A stretch of DNA of 64,000 bases from an uncultured bacterium (GTDB taxonomy: Bacteria; Desulfobacterota; GWC2-55-46). The stretch covers positions 62,001 to 126,000 of the forward strand of contig CAJPGC010000030.1 of assembly GCA_905339405.1 (NCBI GenBank), in the 5' to 3' direction. The notes beneath the pieces were generated by a model, which worked only from the letters and a program-made list of their open reading frames with translations, did no database searches and was not told the DNA's origin. The translations under genes were made by a program, and so were the position numbers. Each line of letters begins with the position of its first letter. The first letter of the stretch is position 1. Below, in pieces: positions 52,046 through 61,126 of the stretch.

Positions 52046-54751
52046 TCATGGCCTCAGGTAGACTCTGGCGTCGACGGCGACGCAGCCTTTGCCCTGTTCC
52101 ATGACCATCAGCGGGTTTATCTCTATGGTCTCTATTTCAGGGAAGTCCTCGATGAGGGCCGAGAAGCGAAGGATAGTATCTTTGAGGCTTTCTATGTCGC
52201 CGGGCGGCCTGCCCCTGTAGCCCTTAAGGAGCGGGAAGCTTTTGAGCTGCGAGAGCATGCGTTCCGGCTCCACGTCGTTCAGGGGGTGTATAGCGAAAGC
52301 GACGTCTTTCAGGAGTTCGACCTCTACGCCGCCGAGCCCGGTCATCACGAGCGGCCCGAAGAGCGCATCGAACGACATTCCGACTATCATCTCCTGGCCG
52401 CCTTTAATCATCGGCTGGATGACGACCCCCTGCATCTCGTCGAGCTTACCGGCCTCCTCGACCTTGAGGTTGATAGTGTTGAACGCGCGCCTGACCTCGT
52501 CCTTATCGCGAAGGCCCACGGCGATGCCGCCTATGTCGCTCTTGTGGACTATCCTCTGCGAGCGCACTTTCATGACCACCGGAAAGCCTGCCTTTTTGGC
52601 CATGTCAGCGGCCTCGTCAGGCGTCATGGCTACCAGCGTTTCGGCAACCGGTATTCCGTAGGATTTCAAAAGAGAGAGGGCCGCCTCCGGCATCATCCAG
52701 CCCCTTGCGGGAGGCGCGCCTTCGGGGAAGACGGACTTTCTTATGGCTTCCGTGTCTATGCCGCCGAGCTTCACAGGCGAGCCTTCGGCGCGGTTCTTGT
52801 ATTGCGCGTAGCTGTAGGCAAGGGACAATGCCTGGACCGCATCTTCAGGGAATACGAACGGACGTATGTTCGACCCCTTCCTTATGCCTTCCATCGTAGT
52901 CTGCGACATCATGAAGCAGGTTATGACGGGCTTGTCACCTTTATAGTCTTTCAGGACGCCTTTCACTGCGTCCGCCACGTCTTCAGGCTTGGTCACGAGA
53001 GGCGGGATGTAGATGACTATTATGGAGTCTATGTCAGGGTCTTGAAGGAGGACGCTCAAGCAGTTGCTGAAAGCCTCTGGAGGAGCCGTGGCTATCATGT
53101 CAACCGGGTTCGTGACAGCGGCGGCCTTAGGCAGGAAGCCGCGGAGCCTCGACTGCGTCTCCTCGGACAATGGAGTTACCTTAAGGCCGAAGCCTTCGCA
53201 CGCGTCGGCAGCGAGCACGCCGGGGCCGCCGGCGTTGGTGAGTATGGCCACGCGTGGCCCCCTCGGAAGGGGCTGGCTCGTCAACACCTGGCAGGCGTTG
53301 AACATCTCTTCAATGGTAGTGACCCTTATGACGCCAGCCTGCCTGAAGAGGGCGTCGACAGCGACGTCGGAGGCGGCGAGCGCTCCGGTGTGCGAGGTTG
53401 CCGCCCTCGCGCCCACGAGCGAACGGCCTGCCTTGACCGCGATTATCGGCTTCTTGTGGGCTATCCTCTTGGCTATCCTGCCGAAGTTGCGCGGGTTGCC
53501 GAAAGACTCCTGGTACAGGACTATGACGTCGGTGTTCTTGTCGTCCTCCCAGAACTCGAGGAGGTCGTCGGTTGCGATATCTATCCTGTTGCCGTAGCTG
53601 ACGAAGGTTGCAATCCCGAGGTCTATCGATTTGGCGTGGTCGAGGAGGGCGAGCCCCAGGGCCCCGCTCTGCGACCCGATAGAGAGGTTCCCGGCCGGAG
53701 CGATTACCGGCGAGAACGTCGCGTTGAGACGCACCTCCGGGCTGTTGTTGAGGACGCCGAGACAGTTCGGCCCCACGACCCTCATGCCGTAGGAGAGTAT
53801 CTTTTCGCGGAGCCTCTTTTCGCGCTCCCTGCCCTCCGGGCCCGACTCTCCAAACCCGGCGGAGATGACCACAAGGGTGCCTATGCCCTTTTCAGCGCAC
53901 TGGTCTACGACATCGAAAACGCCCTCGGCAGGCACGACGATGACGCCGAGGTCTATGTCGACCGGCACGTCAAGGACGGTCTTGTAGCAAAGGACCCCGG
54001 CGATGGAGTCGGTCTTCGGGTTCACTGGAAAGACGACCCCTTTGAAGCCGTCCCTGAGCATGTTCCTGAAAAGGGCCCCTCCCACGCTCTCGGGGCTTCT
54101 GGAAGCGCCTATTATGGCGACCCTCTTCGGGTTGAAGAGCTTTCTTACGCCTTCGCTCCTGGCTATGTGCTCACGGTACTCCTGCCTCTTGGAGTACTCT
54201 TCCTGGTCTTTCAGGTCTATCGATATGTGCCATACGCCGTCGGTCAAGCTCTTGCCCAGCCTGAAGCCGCTCTCGTCGAAGACTTCCATCATGCGGGTGT
54301 TCTCGTCCAAAACCTGCGCCTTGAAGACGTTTATGTTGTTCAAGAGGGCTGCCCTGGCCAGCTCTTCAAGAAGTATGGTCCCTATGCCGTGGAGCTGTAT
54401 GTTGTCCTGTACGGTGAATGCGACCTCGGCTGTTTTTTTATCAGCCAGCGCGTCCCACCTCGCGACGGCGACTATCCTCTCTTTTTCCCCCTCGCCTATG
54501 GCGGCCACGTAGGCGTACCTGCCGGGCGGAGTCAGTTCAGTGAAGTACTTGAGTTCATCGTCGGTGATGGATTCCTTGGCGTACTGGAAGCGCAAATAGC
54601 GCGTCCGGGGGCTCAGCTTGTAGAAAAAGTCCCTGAGTCTTTCCTTGTCGTCCGGCCTTATGGGACGGAGCTTGAGGCTCTGTCCGTCCCTGAGGATGAC
54701 CTCTATGCTCTCCGGCTCCTCAGCCCGTTCTATCCGTTTTTCGACGGCCAT
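52046..54751 (-). CDS. GNAT acetyltransferase fused to ADP-forming acyl-CoA synthetase-like protein
   Basis: 901 residues. An N-terminal GNAT domain (about 15-170; VQDNIQLHGIGTILLEELARAA is the acetyl-CoA site) is followed by CoA-binding (FNPKRVAIIGASRSPESVG), Succ-CoA ligase-like (SIGSQSGALGLALLDHAKSIDLGIATFVSYGNRIDI, SHTGALAASD) and ATP-grasp parts (GFPVVMKVRSQRIVHKSDIGG, GLGGVEVELLKD). This is the Pat/YfiQ protein-lysine acetyltransferase set, but with GNAT first rather than last. It may acetylate lysines or be an acyl-CoA synthetase. ATG 54751 has AGAGGTG upstream; the frame is open to 54829 without a better start. Confidence 0.87.
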   Translation of the reverse strand: MAVEKRIERAEEPESIEVILRDGQSLKLRPIRPDDKERLRDFFYKLSPRTRYLRFQYAKESITDDELKYFTELTPPGRYAYVAAIGEGEKERIVAVARWDALADKKTAEVAFTVQDNIQLHGIGTILLEELARAALLNNINVFKAQVLDENTRMMEVFDESGFRLGKSLTDGVWHISIDLKDQEEYSKRQEYREHIARSEGVRKLFNPKRVAIIGASRSPESVGGALFRNMLRDGFKGVVFPVNPKTDSIAGVLCYKTVLDVPVDIDLGVIVVPAEGVFDVVDQCAEKGIGTLVVISAGFGESGPEGREREKRLREKILSYGMRVVGPNCLGVLNNSPEVRLNATFSPVIAPAGNLSIGSQSGALGLALLDHAKSIDLGIATFVSYGNRIDIATDDLLEFWEDDKNTDVIVLYQESFGNPRNFGRIAKRIAHKKPIIAVKAGRSLVGARAATSHTGALAASDVAVDALFRQAGVIRVTTIEEMFNACQVLTSQPLPRGPRVAILTNAGGPGVLAADACEGFGLKVTPLSEETQSRLRGFLPKAAAVTNPVDMIATAPPEAFSNCLSVLLQDPDIDSIIVIYIPPLVTKPEDVADAVKGVLKDYKGDKPVITCFMMSQTTMEGIRKGSNIRPFVFPEDAVQALSLAYSYAQYKNRAEGSPVKLGGIDTEAIRKSVFPEGAPPARGWMMPEAALSLLKSYGIPVAETLVAMTPDEAADMAKKAGFPVVMKVRSQRIVHKSDIGGIAVGLRDKDEVRRAFNTINLKVEEAGKLDEMQGVVIQPMIKGGQEMIVGMSFDALFGPLVMTGLGGVEVELLKDVAFAIHPLNDVEPERMLSQLKSFPLLKGYRGRPPGDIESLKDTILRFSALIEDFPEIETIEINPLMVMEQGKGCVAVDARVYLRP

Positions 54752-54854
54752 CGCGCACCTCTTTTCAGTTGCCTTCCGTTTAAGGATTATAAACAGATTT
54801 TTCCCCATATTGGAGCGAAATGCAACCACGGAACGCCCCTGCCCTGAAATGCCT

Positions 54855-54882
54855 TTGATATACGGCCCGGGTCTATTATAAT
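54855..54882 (+). promoter_or_regulatory. Sigma-70 type promoter for the RlmI-like gene
   Basis: TTGATA (54855-54860) and TATAAT (54877-54882) are separated by 16 bp. The -10 box is perfect and the -35 box has four of six consensus bases. It lies 24 bp upstream of the start codon, in the divergent gap between the minus-strand GNAT/CoA-ligase gene and the plus-strand methyltransferase gene. Confidence 0.8.
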
Positions 54883-54905
54883 AACTGGCTCAGGAGGGTA
54901 CAAAA

Positions 54906-56066
54906 ATGCAGATAGCTATACTTAACAGAACGTCCAGGCTTTTGGCCGGACACCTATGGGTATTCTCCAACGAACTCGCTTCCTCGCCCAAGAAGTTCCA
55001 GCCCGGCACATTGGTCGAGCTTCAGGACAAAAAGGGGATTTTCCTCGGCATAGGGTACGTGAACCCGCACTCGCTGATATCCATAAGGATACTTACGAGA
55101 AAAAAAGAGGAAATAGACAAGGCGTTCATAAAAAGGCGCATCGAGGACGCCCTCTCCTACAGGAAGAGGTTCCTCGGCAAAAGGTCCTCTTTCAGGGCGG
55201 TTTACAGCGAAGGCGACCTGCTGCCTGGCCTTATCGTAGACAAATACGAAGACTGCCTGTCGGTCCAGTTCCTCACCCTCGGCATGGAGGCGATGGCAGA
55301 AATGGTATTCGAGGCGCTCGACGAAGTCTACAAGCCGTCGGCCATAGTGCTGAGGAACGACAACAACATACGCACCCTCGAAGGGCTTCCCCTGGAAAAG
55401 AAGATAGTAAAGGGCGGCCTCGATACCCTTCCTGTGATAGACGAGTACGGCTTGAAGCTGGAAATTGACCCAATGTCCGGCCAGAAGACCGGCTTTTTCC
55501 TCGACCAGGCCGAGAACCGGGCCGCTTTCGCCTCTCTTGCGACCGGCGGGGAAGGGCTCGACCTTTTCAGCTATACCGGGGCGTGGAGCCTCGCGCTTGC
55601 CGCCAAAGGCGTCAGAATGAAGGGCGTGGATTCGTCAGAGTACGCTGTTGCGCAGGCCAGAAAAAACGCCAGCCTCAACGGGTTCAAGGAGTGCGAATTC
55701 GTGAAAGAGGACGTCTTCGAGGCCGTGAAGGCCGAGAAGGCAGCTGGCAGGAAGTACGACTGCATAGTCCTGGACCCCCCGGCCTTCGTCAAATCAAAAG
55801 CAAAGATAACCGAAGCCTTGAAGGCCTACAGGGAATTGAACAACGCGTGCATGGGCATGCTGAGGTACAAGGGGCTTTTCGCGACTTCTTCGTGCTCTTA
55901 CCACGTGGACAGGTACATGTTCCTGGACATGCTACGCTCGGCCGCGAGGGACGCCGGAAAGCAGGCCCGCGTAATCGAGATCCGCTCGCAGGGAAAAGAC
56001 CACCCTGCCTCATTGGCGGTACCTGAAACAGAGTACCTCAAATGCGTCCTGATGGAAGTCTTCTAA
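54906..56066 (+). CDS. rlmI: RlmI-like 23S rRNA cytosine methyltransferase with PUA domain
   Basis: 386 residues. An N-terminal PUA domain (about 1-75; LAGHLWVFSNELASSP) is followed by the RlmI-type linker (YSEGDLLPGLIVDKYEDCLSVQFLT) and a class I SAM methyltransferase (MSGQKTGFFLDQAENR, LDLFSYTGAWSLALAAKGV, VLDPPAFVKSK, and catalytic Cys region SSCSYHV). RlmI makes m5C1962 in 23S rRNA. AGGAGGG ribosome binding site and a good promoter. Its 3' end overlaps the next convergent gene by 4 bp. Confidence 0.9.
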   Translation: MQIAILNRTSRLLAGHLWVFSNELASSPKKFQPGTLVELQDKKGIFLGIGYVNPHSLISIRILTRKKEEIDKAFIKRRIEDALSYRKRFLGKRSSFRAVYSEGDLLPGLIVDKYEDCLSVQFLTLGMEAMAEMVFEALDEVYKPSAIVLRNDNNIRTLEGLPLEKKIVKGGLDTLPVIDEYGLKLEIDPMSGQKTGFFLDQAENRAAFASLATGGEGLDLFSYTGAWSLALAAKGVRMKGVDSSEYAVAQARKNASLNGFKECEFVKEDVFEAVKAEKAAGRKYDCIVLDPPAFVKSKAKITEALKAYRELNNACMGMLRYKGLFATSSCSYHVDRYMFLDMLRSAARDAGKQARVIEIRSQGKDHPASLAVPETEYLKCVLMEVF

Positions 56067-56248
56067 AAGAAGCTTACCGGCAGCCCGGGAAAGGCGCATG
56101 CCTTTTTCCTGGGCCTGCCGCGGCTCTTCTTTTCCTCCTGCTGCTCCTCTGCATCCCCAGCCTCGTCCTGCAGTATCTTGATGGCGGCGTCCAGGTTGTC
56201 CCTGCGCTGCTTCAACGCCTCTATAACTTCCCTTATGCACTTGCTCAT
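56063..56248 (-). CDS. Small basic protein with AT-hook-like motif
   Basis: 61 residues: an N-terminal amphipathic helix with coiled-coil pattern (REVIEALKQRRDNLDAAIKILQDE), an acidic segment (EEQQEEKK) and a basic AT-hook-like RGRPRKK. I recognise no named family. It is judged real because the minus-strand ATG has AGGAG at ideal spacing and the composition is protein-like. The AT-hook suggests nucleic-acid binding, which is inference. Confidence 0.6.
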   Translation of the reverse strand: MSKCIREVIEALKQRRDNLDAAIKILQDEAGDAEEQQEEKKSRGRPRKKACAFPGLPVSFF

Positions 56249-56341
56249 TTCAATACTCCTGTTTTAACAGGCGAAAAAGCGGCCTGTTAAGAAAATACCG
56301 GAGTTTTCAAGGCTGTCAAGGATTGTGCGCGTCAGGAACGT

Positions 56342-57589
56342 TCAGTTGAGGCTGAAGTACGCCCAGTAGACGAGCGTATTGAGGAGCGTCAGAGGAGCGC
56401 CGACCTTTGCGAACTCGAGGAAGGTCAAAGTCTTTCCGGCCCTCTTTTCGGCGTTCTGGATGACTATTACGTTGCTTGCGGCCCCGAGTATGAAGAGGTT
56501 TCCGGCTATGGTGCTGCCCGCGGCAAGCGCCATGTAGGCCTCTACCGGCGCGCCGAGGTGCGTGAGGACCGGCAGGTAAAGGGCCACGAACGGGACGTTC
56601 GAGAGGAGCTGACTTACGAGCGCGCCCGAGACGAGGACTGCCCCCGTGGAGAGCGCCCCTGAGCCGCCTGTAACATAACGCTGGATGAGGTTAGAGGCCC
56701 AGACGGCTTCCATGAGGACGAACATCGAGGCGAAAAAGACCAAAGTATGCCAGTCTATCTTCCTCAATATCCTGCCCCTGTCCTTGCTGAAGCCGAGCAC
56801 AGGGACGGCGGCCGCGACCGCTATCCAGGTGAGCCTTATGTCGAAAAGGCCGAGGGAGACAGAGAAAACCTTGAGCGCGACGAGCGAGAATATTACGATT
56901 AGAGAAATCCTGCAAAGAGCTGCCATGCCTTCGTCAGTCACTGGCTCAGGCCTTGATACTACAGGGCTTCCGTGGAACTCCTTCCAGAAAAAAAGCCTCA
57001 GTACCGCGTAAGCAAAAAACATATTGATTACAGTCGGGACAGCGAGCCACGAGAAAAAGGTCACGAAAGGGCCTGTTACCTGCCCGCTCAACGCTATGAG
57101 GAGGTTCTGCGGGTTGCCGATGGGGCTCGGCACGCTGCCGATTGTCGTCGCGAAACAGAGAGAGAGCAGCATGAGCTTGTGCGAGACGTTGTGGCGTTTG
57201 GCGAAGTAAAGCACGAGCGGCGTGCCGATGATGGCTATCGTGTCGTTCATGAGGAAGGCCGAGAAAAAACCCATTATGAAAAGGACGAAAAGAACAAGGG
57301 CGTCGACCGAGCGGGCGCGCCTGAAGAGGCCGTAGGCAAGGTGATTGAGGTAGCCGCTTTCGACCATCGCCTCGCCGACGGAAAACATGCAGAACAAAAA
57401 GAGCATGACGTCGAGGTCGACCGCCGAGAAGGCGCCGGAGGGCGATATCGAGCCCGTGAGAACTGCCGCGGCAGCGCCCAAAAACATTATCTGCCATATG
57501 GCAAGAGAGAACTTCCCGGCCTGCCTTACCGCTATCAATGCGAGGACGATGGCAAGGATTATTGGCGGGACAAAATCGATGTCATTCAT
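56342..57589 (-). CDS. Ion transporter of the ArsB/NhaD superfamily
   Basis: 415-residue integral membrane protein with about 11 hydrophobic segments. FLMNDTIAIIGTPLVLYFAKR and SPIGNPQNLLIALSG in the first half, and SNVPFVALYLPVL with AGNLFILGAASNVIVIQNAEK in the second, are typical of the two inverted halves of ArsB/NhaD/SLC13-type (IT superfamily) transporters. Substrate could be Na+/H+, arsenite or a dicarboxylate; the sequence does not decide. Its ATG directly follows the apt terminator T-run and has no clear ribosome binding site. Confidence 0.82.
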   Translation of the reverse strand: MNDIDFVPPIILAIVLALIAVRQAGKFSLAIWQIMFLGAAAAVLTGSISPSGAFSAVDLDVMLFLFCMFSVGEAMVESGYLNHLAYGLFRRARSVDALVLFVLFIMGFFSAFLMNDTIAIIGTPLVLYFAKRHNVSHKLMLLSLCFATTIGSVPSPIGNPQNLLIALSGQVTGPFVTFFSWLAVPTVINMFFAYAVLRLFFWKEFHGSPVVSRPEPVTDEGMAALCRISLIVIFSLVALKVFSVSLGLFDIRLTWIAVAAAVPVLGFSKDRGRILRKIDWHTLVFFASMFVLMEAVWASNLIQRYVTGGSGALSTGAVLVSGALVSQLLSNVPFVALYLPVLTHLGAPVEAYMALAAGSTIAGNLFILGAASNVIVIQNAEKRAGKTLTFLEFAKVGAPLTLLNTLVYWAYFSLN

Positions 57590-57594
57590 TGGTC

Positions 57595-57627
57595 AAAAAA
57601 AAGGGGCAAGGCCACAGGCCTTGCCCC
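57595..57627 (-). terminator. Intrinsic terminator after apt
   Basis: GGGGCAAGGCC (57603-57613) pairs with GGCCTTGCCCC (57617-57627) over 11 bp with a 3-nt loop. On the minus strand the stem is followed by eight T (plus-strand A run 57595-57602). It ends the rpoS-apt direction transcript. Confidence 0.94.
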
Positions 57628-57641
57628 TGAAAAGGCGCTTA

Positions 57642-58160
57642 TCAATATTTTATGAGCGAGAATATCTGGTTGGGCGCGAGCTTGTCCCTGCCCTTGAGCT
57701 CTTCGAGCTCGACGATGAAGGCGCACTCGACTATGTTGCCGCCCATCTGGGTCACGAGCCCGGCTACCGCCGCGGCTGTGCCGCCTGTGGCCAGCAGGTC
57801 GTCGGCGATGATTATGTTCTGCCCCGGCTGGATGGCGTCCTGGTGTATCTCCAGGCTGTCGGTGCCGTACTCGAGCGAATAGCTCGTCTTGTGCGTCTTG
57901 TGGGGCAGCTTGCCGGGTTTTCTGACGAGCACGACCCCTGCGCCGAGCTTATAGGCCAGCGCCGCGCCGACGACAAAGCCCCTGGCTTCGATGCCGACGA
58001 CCAGGTCTATCTTCTGGCCGATGTACCTGTGCCCCAGCAGGTCGACCATGCGGTTGAACATCGCAGGGTCCTTGCAGAGGGTGGTGATATCCTTGAAGAG
58101 TATCCCCTTCTTGGGGAAATCAGGGACGTCCCTGATGGAGCTTTTGAGCATATCGGTCAT
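57642..58160 (-). CDS. apt: Adenine phosphoribosyltransferase
   Basis: Cytosolic purine salvage enzyme: adenine + PRPP to AMP. 172 residues, the family's usual length. [23 protein letters not shown] and the PRPP loop [18 protein letters not shown] are present, with an N-terminal [17 protein letters not shown]. It has a GGAGAGAAG ribosome binding site and lies 70 bp after the sigma factor gene, as often seen in deltaproteobacteria. Confidence 0.96.
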   Translation of the reverse strand: MTDMLKSSIRDVPDFPKKGILFKDITTLCKDPAMFNRMVDLLGHRYIGQKIDLVVGIEARGFVVGAALAYKLGAGVVLVRKPGKLPHKTHKTSYSLEYGTDSLEIHQDAIQPGQNIIIADDLLATGGTAAAVAGLVTQMGGNIVECAFIVELEELKGRDKLAPNQIFSLIKY

Positions 58161-58230
58161 TTTATCTTCTTCTCTCCTTATGACGGTAGTCCGTTCGCGG
58201 ATTTCGGCCAGAGGATATTACCATAAAGGG

Positions 58231-59142
58231 TCATACCGCATCAAGCGAAGCGACGTTGTCGCTGGCGATTATCCTCTTGAGCTTGTCCATCGCCTTGACC
58301 TCTATCTGGCGGACGCGCTCCCTTGTGACGCCCAGGGCCCTTCCTATCTCCTCGAGAGTCTCCGGGCTCCCGTTGCCTATGCCGAACCTGCGGTTCAGTA
58401 TCCTGCGCTCGCTTTCGTCGAGCATGGCCATCCAGGCGCGCACTTTTTTCGCCTTGCGCGACCGGTCGAGCATCTCGAACTGCGTAGGGAAGCTCGCGTC
58501 TTCCAGCTTATCGAGGAGCGACTGCTCGGAGCCGTCCGGCAGGGCCGCCTCAAGGGAATAACTCTTTTTGCTGACCAGGTCGAGTTTTTTGACGTACCTG
58601 CCGGAAAAGCCGGTCCTCTCGGCAAGCTCGCTGCAATCAGGCTCTCTGGAAAGGGTCATGGTGAGCTCGCGCTGGGCGCGGCTCAGCTTGGAGATATCGG
58701 CGGAGACGTGTATAGGGAGCCTTACGACGTTGGCCTGGTTGGCCACGGCCCTCTCTATGGTCTGCCTTATCCAGTAAGTGGCGTAAGTCGAGAATTTGCA
58801 GCCCTTGGCGGCCCTGAACCTCTCGACCGACTTGATTAAGCCGATGTTCCCCTCCTCGATTAGGTCCTGGATGGGAAAGCCCCTGTTTATGTATTTCTTG
58901 GCGATATTTACGACGAGGCGCAGATTGGCCTCTATCATCCGGGTGCGGGCCAGGGAATCTCCCCTGGCAACCTTCTTGGCGAGCAGCCTTTCCTCGGCTG
59001 GTTTAAGGAGCGGGAACTTGCGTATCGAGCTGAAGTATTGCCTTACAGAATCAGTTGAAAGCCCTTCACGCGGTTCTTTTTCATCGGTACGGGTCCGATT
59101 CCAGTTGAAAGTGCCGTCAAACGCGCTCTCAATCTTCTCCAT
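58231..59142 (-). CDS. rpoS: RpoS-like sigma-70 family sigma factor
   Basis: 303 residues. Region 1.2 (DSVRQYFSSIRKFPLLKPAEE), region 2 (LRLVVNIAKKYINRGFPIQDLIEEGNIGLIKSVERF, FSTYATYWIRQTIERA), region 3, and region 4.2 (LEEIGRALGVTRERVRQIEVKAMDKLK) are all intact. The primary sigma factor is much longer; this size plus the surE-pcm-nlpD neighbourhood indicate RpoS, the general stress/stationary sigma factor. ATG 59142 has GGGAAGG upstream; GTG 59181 lacks one. It may have its own promoter in the 59143-59238 gap. Confidence 0.88.
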   Translation of the reverse strand: MEKIESAFDGTFNWNRTRTDEKEPREGLSTDSVRQYFSSIRKFPLLKPAEERLLAKKVARGDSLARTRMIEANLRLVVNIAKKYINRGFPIQDLIEEGNIGLIKSVERFRAAKGCKFSTYATYWIRQTIERAVANQANVVRLPIHVSADISKLSRAQRELTMTLSREPDCSELAERTGFSGRYVKKLDLVSKKSYSLEAALPDGSEQSLLDKLEDASFPTQFEMLDRSRKAKKVRAWMAMLDESERRILNRRFGIGNGSPETLEEIGRALGVTRERVRQIEVKAMDKLKRIIASDNVASLDAV

Positions 59143-59238
59143 GGCTTCTACCTTCCCTTCATTCAGATAGTCCGGGAACACATGAAGCTCAAACCTCGGC
59201 TGACTCCGGTGTAACGTATTTTTACATCTTTTTCATAT

Positions 59239-59946
59239 CTAAGGCAAGAAAAAAAGCGGGTTCCTTACAGTTTTGCCGGAACGGACCTCGAAATGCAGGT
59301 GGGTGGTGGTAGCGTTCCCCGACCTGCCGACGGTAGCTATCGAAGCCCCTTTATTGACCTTTTCCCCCATTTTCACGAGGTTTTCCTTGTTGTGTGCATA
59401 TACGGTGAAAAAGCCGTCGGAGTGCTTCAATATGACTATCTTCCCGTAGCCCCTCATGTCGGAATCGATATAGGCGACCTCGCCGGAGTCGGCGGCTTTC
59501 ACAGGCACCCCTTCGGCCGCTTTTATGTCTATTCCACCGTGCCTAGTGCCGTTCCTCATGCCGAAATTCGAGATGACCTTGCCTGAAACCGGCCAGAGGA
59601 ACCTGTCGCGCTGGATGACTACCCTGCCTTCCGGCTCTTCCTTTTCAACTTCAGCATCGGCTTCGGCATTTTTTTTCTTTGAGGGCGGGACATACGGCTT
59701 GACCTTGCGCACTTGGGAGACGCCCGGTATGTACAGGAGCCTTCCCGCGCTCAGCTCGGCAGGGTCCCTTATGTCGTTGAGCTCGGCGACGTCCTGGATG
59801 TCGACCCCGTAGGTCTTGCTTATCCTCCAGAGGGTCTCGCCCTTGCCTACCTTGTGGTAGACGCCGGGGCCAATGCAGCCGGTCGCGATAAAAAGGGGGA
59901 AAAGGACGGTTATAAGGAATTTCTTGAATGAGGGCGGCATTTTCAT
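59239..59946 (-). CDS. nlpD: NlpD-like lipoprotein: LysM plus M23 peptidase
   Basis: 235 residues. Lipoprotein signal with lipobox (FIATGCIGP), a LysM domain (about 30-75, YHKVGKGETLWRISKTYGV), a Lys/Pro/Glu-rich linker, and an M23 domain (about 115-235) with GxxH in TRHGGIDIKA and HLHFEVR. The catalytic residues are present, unlike E. coli NlpD, so it may be an active endopeptidase as well as an amidase activator. Its start overlaps the previous gene by ATGA. Next to rpoS as in many proteobacteria. Confidence 0.9.
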   Translation of the reverse strand: MKMPPSFKKFLITVLFPLFIATGCIGPGVYHKVGKGETLWRISKTYGVDIQDVAELNDIRDPAELSAGRLLYIPGVSQVRKVKPYVPPSKKKNAEADAEVEKEEPEGRVVIQRDRFLWPVSGKVISNFGMRNGTRHGGIDIKAAEGVPVKAADSGEVAYIDSDMRGYGKIVILKHSDGFFTVYAHNKENLVKMGEKVNKGASIATVGRSGNATTTHLHFEVRSGKTVRNPLFFLP

Positions 59947-60413
59947 TGCCCTGCCTTCAGGGCTTCAAGAGCAAGGCGGACAGCTTCGGAGGCATCATCA
60001 GCTTTTTTGATATCATGCGTCAAGTCCCATGTCCTGAGGCCTATTACGGGCTTCGAGGCCTTCAAGGCAAGCGCGATCTCCGAGAGAGTCCCATAGCCGC
60101 CGCCTATGGCAACAGCCGCGGCCGCGCTCCGGACGATAAGGAGGTTACGCATCTCGCCAAGTCCGGTAGGGATCGGTACATCTATGTACTGGTTTGCGGC
60201 GGACGCATCGAGCCCGGGCAGGATGCCGATTGTAAGCCCCCCTTTTGACTTCGCGCCCCTGGCAGAGGCTGCCATGACCCCTCCGAGGCCGCCGTTCACC
60301 AGGGCGAACCCGGCTTCGGCGATCAAAGCGCCGACTTCAAAGGCAAGCGCGTTCAAGGACTCGTCCTCAAGGCCGCTGCCTATTACGGCTATGAGAGGCC
60401 TGCCGCCCATCAT
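59943..60413 (-). CDS. LOG/SLOG-family nucleotide-binding protein
   Basis: 156 residues: IAVIGSGLEDESLNALAFEVGALIAEAGFALVNGGLGGVM, GILPG and VAIGGGYGTLSEIALALKASKPVIG are the hallmarks of the Rossmann-like TIGR00725 group of the SLOG superfamily, related to LOG cytokinin phosphoribohydrolases. Function not established for this group. It sits between pcm and nlpD with overlaps on both sides (TGATG and ATGA), so it is cotranslated. Its presence inside this otherwise conserved block is uncommon. Confidence 0.82.
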   Translation of the reverse strand: MMGGRPLIAVIGSGLEDESLNALAFEVGALIAEAGFALVNGGLGGVMAASARGAKSKGGLTIGILPGLDASAANQYIDVPIPTGLGEMRNLLIVRSAAAAVAIGGGYGTLSEIALALKASKPVIGLRTWDLTHDIKKADDASEAVRLALEALKAGQ

Positions 60414-61126
60414 CAGAGGAAACGCTCCCTCGGGGCCTCCTGCCAGCCCTGCTTGCCGATGAGCTTGACGAACTTGCAGCCCCCGAGGACTTCGGTTTCG
60501 GCGCTGCCGTCTTCCCTCCTCGTGATGCGAAGGAGCTTTTGGGCCTCTTCCTCGCCAACGGGAATAACGAGCCTGCCGCCGGGCTTCAGCTGCCCTATGA
60601 GGGCGTCCGGCACAACCGGCGACCCGGCTGTGACGATGATGGCGTCGAATGGCGCCTCGTCAGGCCAGCCGAGCGTGCCGTCGGAGACCCTTATTATGAC
60701 GTTGGGGCACATGAAGCCGTCAAGGAGCTTTCTCGACCTGGCGGCTATTTTACCAAGGCGCTCGATGGAGTAGACCTTGTGGGCCATCATGGACAGGACT
60801 GCCGACTGGTAGCCCGAGCCGGTGCCTATCTCGAGGACTTTTTCATCGCCCCTCAAGCCGAGAGATTCGGTCATGAAGGCGACCATGTACGGCTGGGATA
60901 TCGTCTGTTTTTCGCCTATCGGGAGGGCGTGGTCCGTGTAGGCCTGCGACCAGAGCGCCTCATCGACGAAAAGGTGCCTGGGGATGGTCAGCATGGCGTG
61001 GAGCACCTCTGGCTGGTTTATGCCCCTGGGTATGAGCTGTGTGTCCAGCATGTTCTGCCTGGAACGCTCGTAAATGTCCCTCTTCACCTTAAGGGTAGAA
61101 AAGTTCCTCATGGAAAAGCCGCTCAT
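60413..61126 (-). CDS. pcm: Protein-L-isoaspartate O-methyltransferase
   Basis: 237 residues. Repair enzyme methylating L-isoaspartyl residues with SAM. Motifs: [50 protein letters not shown], and [29 protein letters not shown]. Slightly longer than the usual 210-220. ATG 61126 overlaps the surE stop as ATGA and has GGAAG upstream; the earlier ATG 61138 is less likely. Confidence 0.95.
   Translation of the reverse strand: MSGFSMRNFSTLKVKRDIYERSRQNMLDTQLIPRGINQPEVLHAMLTIPRHLFVDEALWSQAYTDHALPIGEKQTISQPYMVAFMTESLGLRGDEKVLEIGTGSGYQSAVLSMMAHKVYSIERLGKIAARSRKLLDGFMCPNVIIRVSDGTLGWPDEAPFDAIIVTAGSPVVPDALIGQLKPGGRLVIPVGEEEAQKLLRITRREDGSAETEVLGGCKFVKLIGKQGWQEAPRERFL

Noticed and set aside
51962..54847. 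961-residue plus-strand open frame opposite the GNAT/CoA-ligase gene
   Set aside because: Antisense shadow of a GC-rich gene; the minus-strand protein has clear domains while this one is rich in Arg, His, Val and Gly with none.
57762..57771. GGCGGTAGCC, the ops-like core, on the minus strand
   Set aside because: Single copy inside the apt coding sequence with no operon context; treated as chance.
59143..59181. Longer rpoS start at a GTG
   Set aside because: No Shine-Dalgarno upstream, while ATG 59142 has GGGAAGG.
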